From NCBI GenBank assembly GCA_905236935.1, contig CAJOQL010000022.1, positions 1 through 13,396 on the forward strand: a stretch of 13,396 nt of DNA, written 5' to 3'. The position numbers and the translations under genes were made by a program. Source of the DNA: an uncultured Bacilli bacterium (GTDB taxonomy: Bacteria; Bacillota_I; Bacilli_A; RF39; UBA660). Below the pieces are notes generated by a model. It was given only the letters and a program-made list of their open reading frames with translations. It did no database searches and was not told the DNA's origin. Position 1 is the stretch's first letter. The number at the start of each line of letters is the position of its first letter. Below, piece after piece: positions 11,548-13,396 of the stretch.

Positions 11548-13396
11548 ATGAAAATTATTAAAAGAGATGGCCATATAGTAGATTATATGCCAGAAAAAAT
11601 TGAAAATGCAATCAAAAAAGCTAACTTAGAGGTAGAAGAAGAAGACAGAGTAACTGATACTCAAATAAAGAATATAATTAAATATATCGAAAACTTAAAA
11701 AAGAAAAGAATGCTAGTTGAAGATATTCAAGATACTATTGAAATGCGTCTTATGGCATTAGGTAAATTTGAACTTGCTAAAAAGTATATTACATATCGCT
11801 ATACAAGAGAATTAGTAAGAAGAAGCAATACAACAGATTTAACAATTAAAGAATTAATTGATGGTGAATCTGAATATTGGAATACAGAAAATTCAAATAA
11901 AAATGCTAAAATTGTTACAGTACAAAGAGATTATCTTGCTGGAATTACATCAACTGATATTACAAGAAGATTTTTACTTCCAGAAGATATAGTAAGAGCT
12001 CATGATGAAGGTATTATTCACTTCCATGATGCAGATTATTTTGCTCAAAATGCTTTACATAACTGTGATTTAATAAACTTAGAAGATATGCTTCAAAATG
12101 GAACTAATATAAATGGGGTAATGATTGAAAAACCACATAAGTTTATCACTGCAGTTACAATTGCTACTCAGTTAATTACTGCTGTATCATCTAGCCAATA
12201 TGGAGGATGTACAATTACATTAACTCATTTAGCGCCATTTGTAAGAGATAGTTATAATAAATATATCGAAAAATATAAAAAACATAAATTTTCAAAAGAA
12301 CAATGTGAAAAACTTGCTAAAGAAGATTTAGCTAAAGAGATTACTGATGGAGTCCAAACATTCCAATACCAAATAAATTCAATGACAACTACTAATGGAC
12401 AAGCACCTTTCTTATCTGTATGCATGTATTTAGGTGAAACAGATGAATATAAAGAAGAACTTGCTATGATTATTGAAGAGTTTTTAAAACAAAGAATTTT
12501 AGGCATGAAAAATGAAAAAGGTGTTTATATTACTCCCGCTTTTCCAAAACTTTTATATGTTTTAGAAGAGGCAAACATTCATGAAGATTCTAAATATTGG
12601 TATTTAACTGAACTTGCAGCTAAATGTACTGCTAAAAGAATGGTACCAGATTATATTTCTGAAAAGGTTATGCTTGAACTTAAGAAAAATGAATATGGAG
12701 AAGGGGAATGTTATCCATGTATGGGATGCCGTTCATTCTTAACACCAGATAGATCAATAAGCTTAGGAAATATTGCAAAAGCTAAAAATTATGTACCAGG
12801 AAAAGGTAAATATTATGGAAGATTTAATCAAGGTGTTGTAACTTTAAATTTACCAGATGTAGCTTTATCATCATCAAAAGATATGGATGATTTCTGGAAG
12901 ATTTTAGATGAAAGATTAGAACTTTGTCATCGTGCTTTACAAATTAGACATAAAAGATTATCTAATGTTACAAGTGATATAGCACCAATTTTATGGCAAC
13001 ATGGCGCACTTGCTCGTTTAGAAAAAGGTGAATCTATTCATGATTTATTACATCATGGTTATTCAACAATTTCACTAGGATACGCTGGTTTGTATGAATG
13101 TGTAAAATATATGACTGGACACTCTCATACTGATAATGGTGTAGGTAAAGAATTTGGTCTTGCTGTTTTGCAAAAACTTAATGATGCTTGCAAAAAATGG
13201 AAAGCTGAAGAAGATATTGATTATTCTGTATATGGTACTCCAATTGAAAGCACAACTTATAAATTTGCCAAAGGTTTAAGAGAAAGATTTGGCGTTATTA
13301 AAGGAATAACTGATAGAGATTATATTACTAATTCATATCATGTACCTGTATTTGAAGAAATTGATGCTTTTACTAAATTAAAATTAGAAAGTGAAT
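11548..13396 (+). CDS. nrdD: Anaerobic ribonucleotide reductase NrdD, 3' end missing
   Basis: Class III ribonucleoside-triphosphate reductase, which makes dNTPs without oxygen using a glycyl radical set up by the activase NrdG. The visible 616 residues run off the window; about 100 or more residues with the zinc-binding cysteines and the radical glycine are missing. Residues 1 to about 90 form an ATP-cone (KIIKRDGHIVDYMPEKIENAI split over 1-21) for allosteric control. The catalytic domain shows HFHDADYF, LTHLAPFVRDS, NGQAPFLSV and the active-site region CYPCMGCRSFLTP (C388, C391, C394). It later shows VTLNLPDVAL and HTDNGVGKEFG. The SD AAGGAG (11533-11538) lies 9 bases before ATG; an earlier ATG at 11543 is out of frame and stops at once. 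It is divergent to a Crp/Fnr-type regulator with a shared operator-like palindrome. Confidence 0.97.
   Translation, partial: MKIIKRDGHIVDYMPEKIENAIKKANLEVEEEDRVTDTQIKNIIKYIENLKKKRMLVEDIQDTIEMRLMALGKFELAKKYITYRYTRELVRRSNTTDLTIKELIDGESEYWNTENSNKNAKIVTVQRDYLAGITSTDITRRFLLPEDIVRAHDEGIIHFHDADYFAQNALHNCDLINLEDMLQNGTNINGVMIEKPHKFITAVTIATQLITAVSSSQYGGCTITLTHLAPFVRDSYNKYIEKYKKHKFSKEQCEKLAKEDLAKEITDGVQTFQYQINSMTTTNGQAPFLSVCMYLGETDEYKEELAMIIEEFLKQRILGMKNEKGVYITPAFPKLLYVLEEANIHEDSKYWYLTELAAKCTAKRMVPDYISEKVMLELKKNEYGEGECYPCMGCRSFLTPDRSISLGNIAKAKNYVPGKGKYYGRFNQGVVTLNLPDVALSSSKDMDDFWKILDERLELCHRALQIRHKRLSNVTSDIAPILWQHGALARLEKGESIHDLLHHGYSTISLGYAGLYECVKYMTGHSHTDNGVGKEFGLAVLQKLNDACKKWKAEEDIDYSVYGTPIESTTYKFAKGLRERFGVIKGITDRDYITNSYHVPVFEEIDAFTKLKLESE

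Noticed and set aside
12252..12506. 84-codon open frame on the minus strand inside nrdD
   Set aside because: Antisense shadow of a well conserved NrdD region; its low-complexity Ser/Tyr/Phe-rich product resembles nothing I know.

Overview
The window is very AT-rich, densely coded bacterial DNA. The proteins look like those of the low-GC Gram-positive bacteria, and the style suggests a small-genome, anaerobic, gut-type member of the Bacilli/Mollicutes branch; that placement is inference from gene content and base composition. The standard genetic code is used: TGA ends the genes at 9365-9694 and 9801-10727, and tryptophan is TGG throughout. Three tRNAs with encoded CCA are present: Arg(CCT) on the minus strand, and Thr(GGT) and Thr(CGT) on the plus strand. 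The start of a class III ribonucleotide reductase gene at the right edge points to anaerobic life.

Left part (1-6646), mostly housekeeping: tRNA-Arg; a secreted two-helix protein that looks like a VirB2/TrbC-type pilin; the mechanosensitive channel MscL; a two-gene unit of an AMP-forming acyl-CoA synthetase-like enzyme and FolD; tRNA-Thr(GGT); an HD-domain phosphohydrolase of the 5'-nucleotidase YfbR/HDDC2 type; a short-chain dehydrogenase of the YdaD/YghA type; a convergent family 6 uracil/hypoxanthine-DNA glycosylase; and tRNA-Thr(CGT). Several intrinsic terminators separate these units. One of them contains the ribosome-binding site of the dehydrogenase gene.

Middle part (6647-8522), accessory and partly decayed: a possible 11-codon leader or gene remnant followed by a perfect inverted repeat; a membrane-anchored surface protein of unknown function; and, on the minus strand, a ribbon-helix-helix (MobC/CopG-like) gene broken by one extra base in an A-run. 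Just upstream of that gene lie a 16-bp palindrome and a comparatively GC-rich hairpin region, followed by a 45-codon orphan ORF. The arrangement resembles the leftover of a mobilizable element (oriT plus mobC without a relaxase).

Right part (8523-13396): a small cluster of an LCM/TcmP-type methyltransferase, a four-helix membrane protein and a 308-residue protein of unknown function with a tryptophan-rich C-terminus. It is followed by a divergent pair, a Crp/Fnr-family regulator and nrdD (cut by the window end). Their shared intergenic region holds an 18-bp palindrome placed to activate nrdD and repress the regulator.

No CRISPR array, insertion sequence, complete prophage or recognised defence system is visible. 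The strongest candidates for something new are the regulator/nrdD switch, the terminator that hides a Shine-Dalgarno site, the oriT-like remnant and the tryptophan-rich unknown protein.
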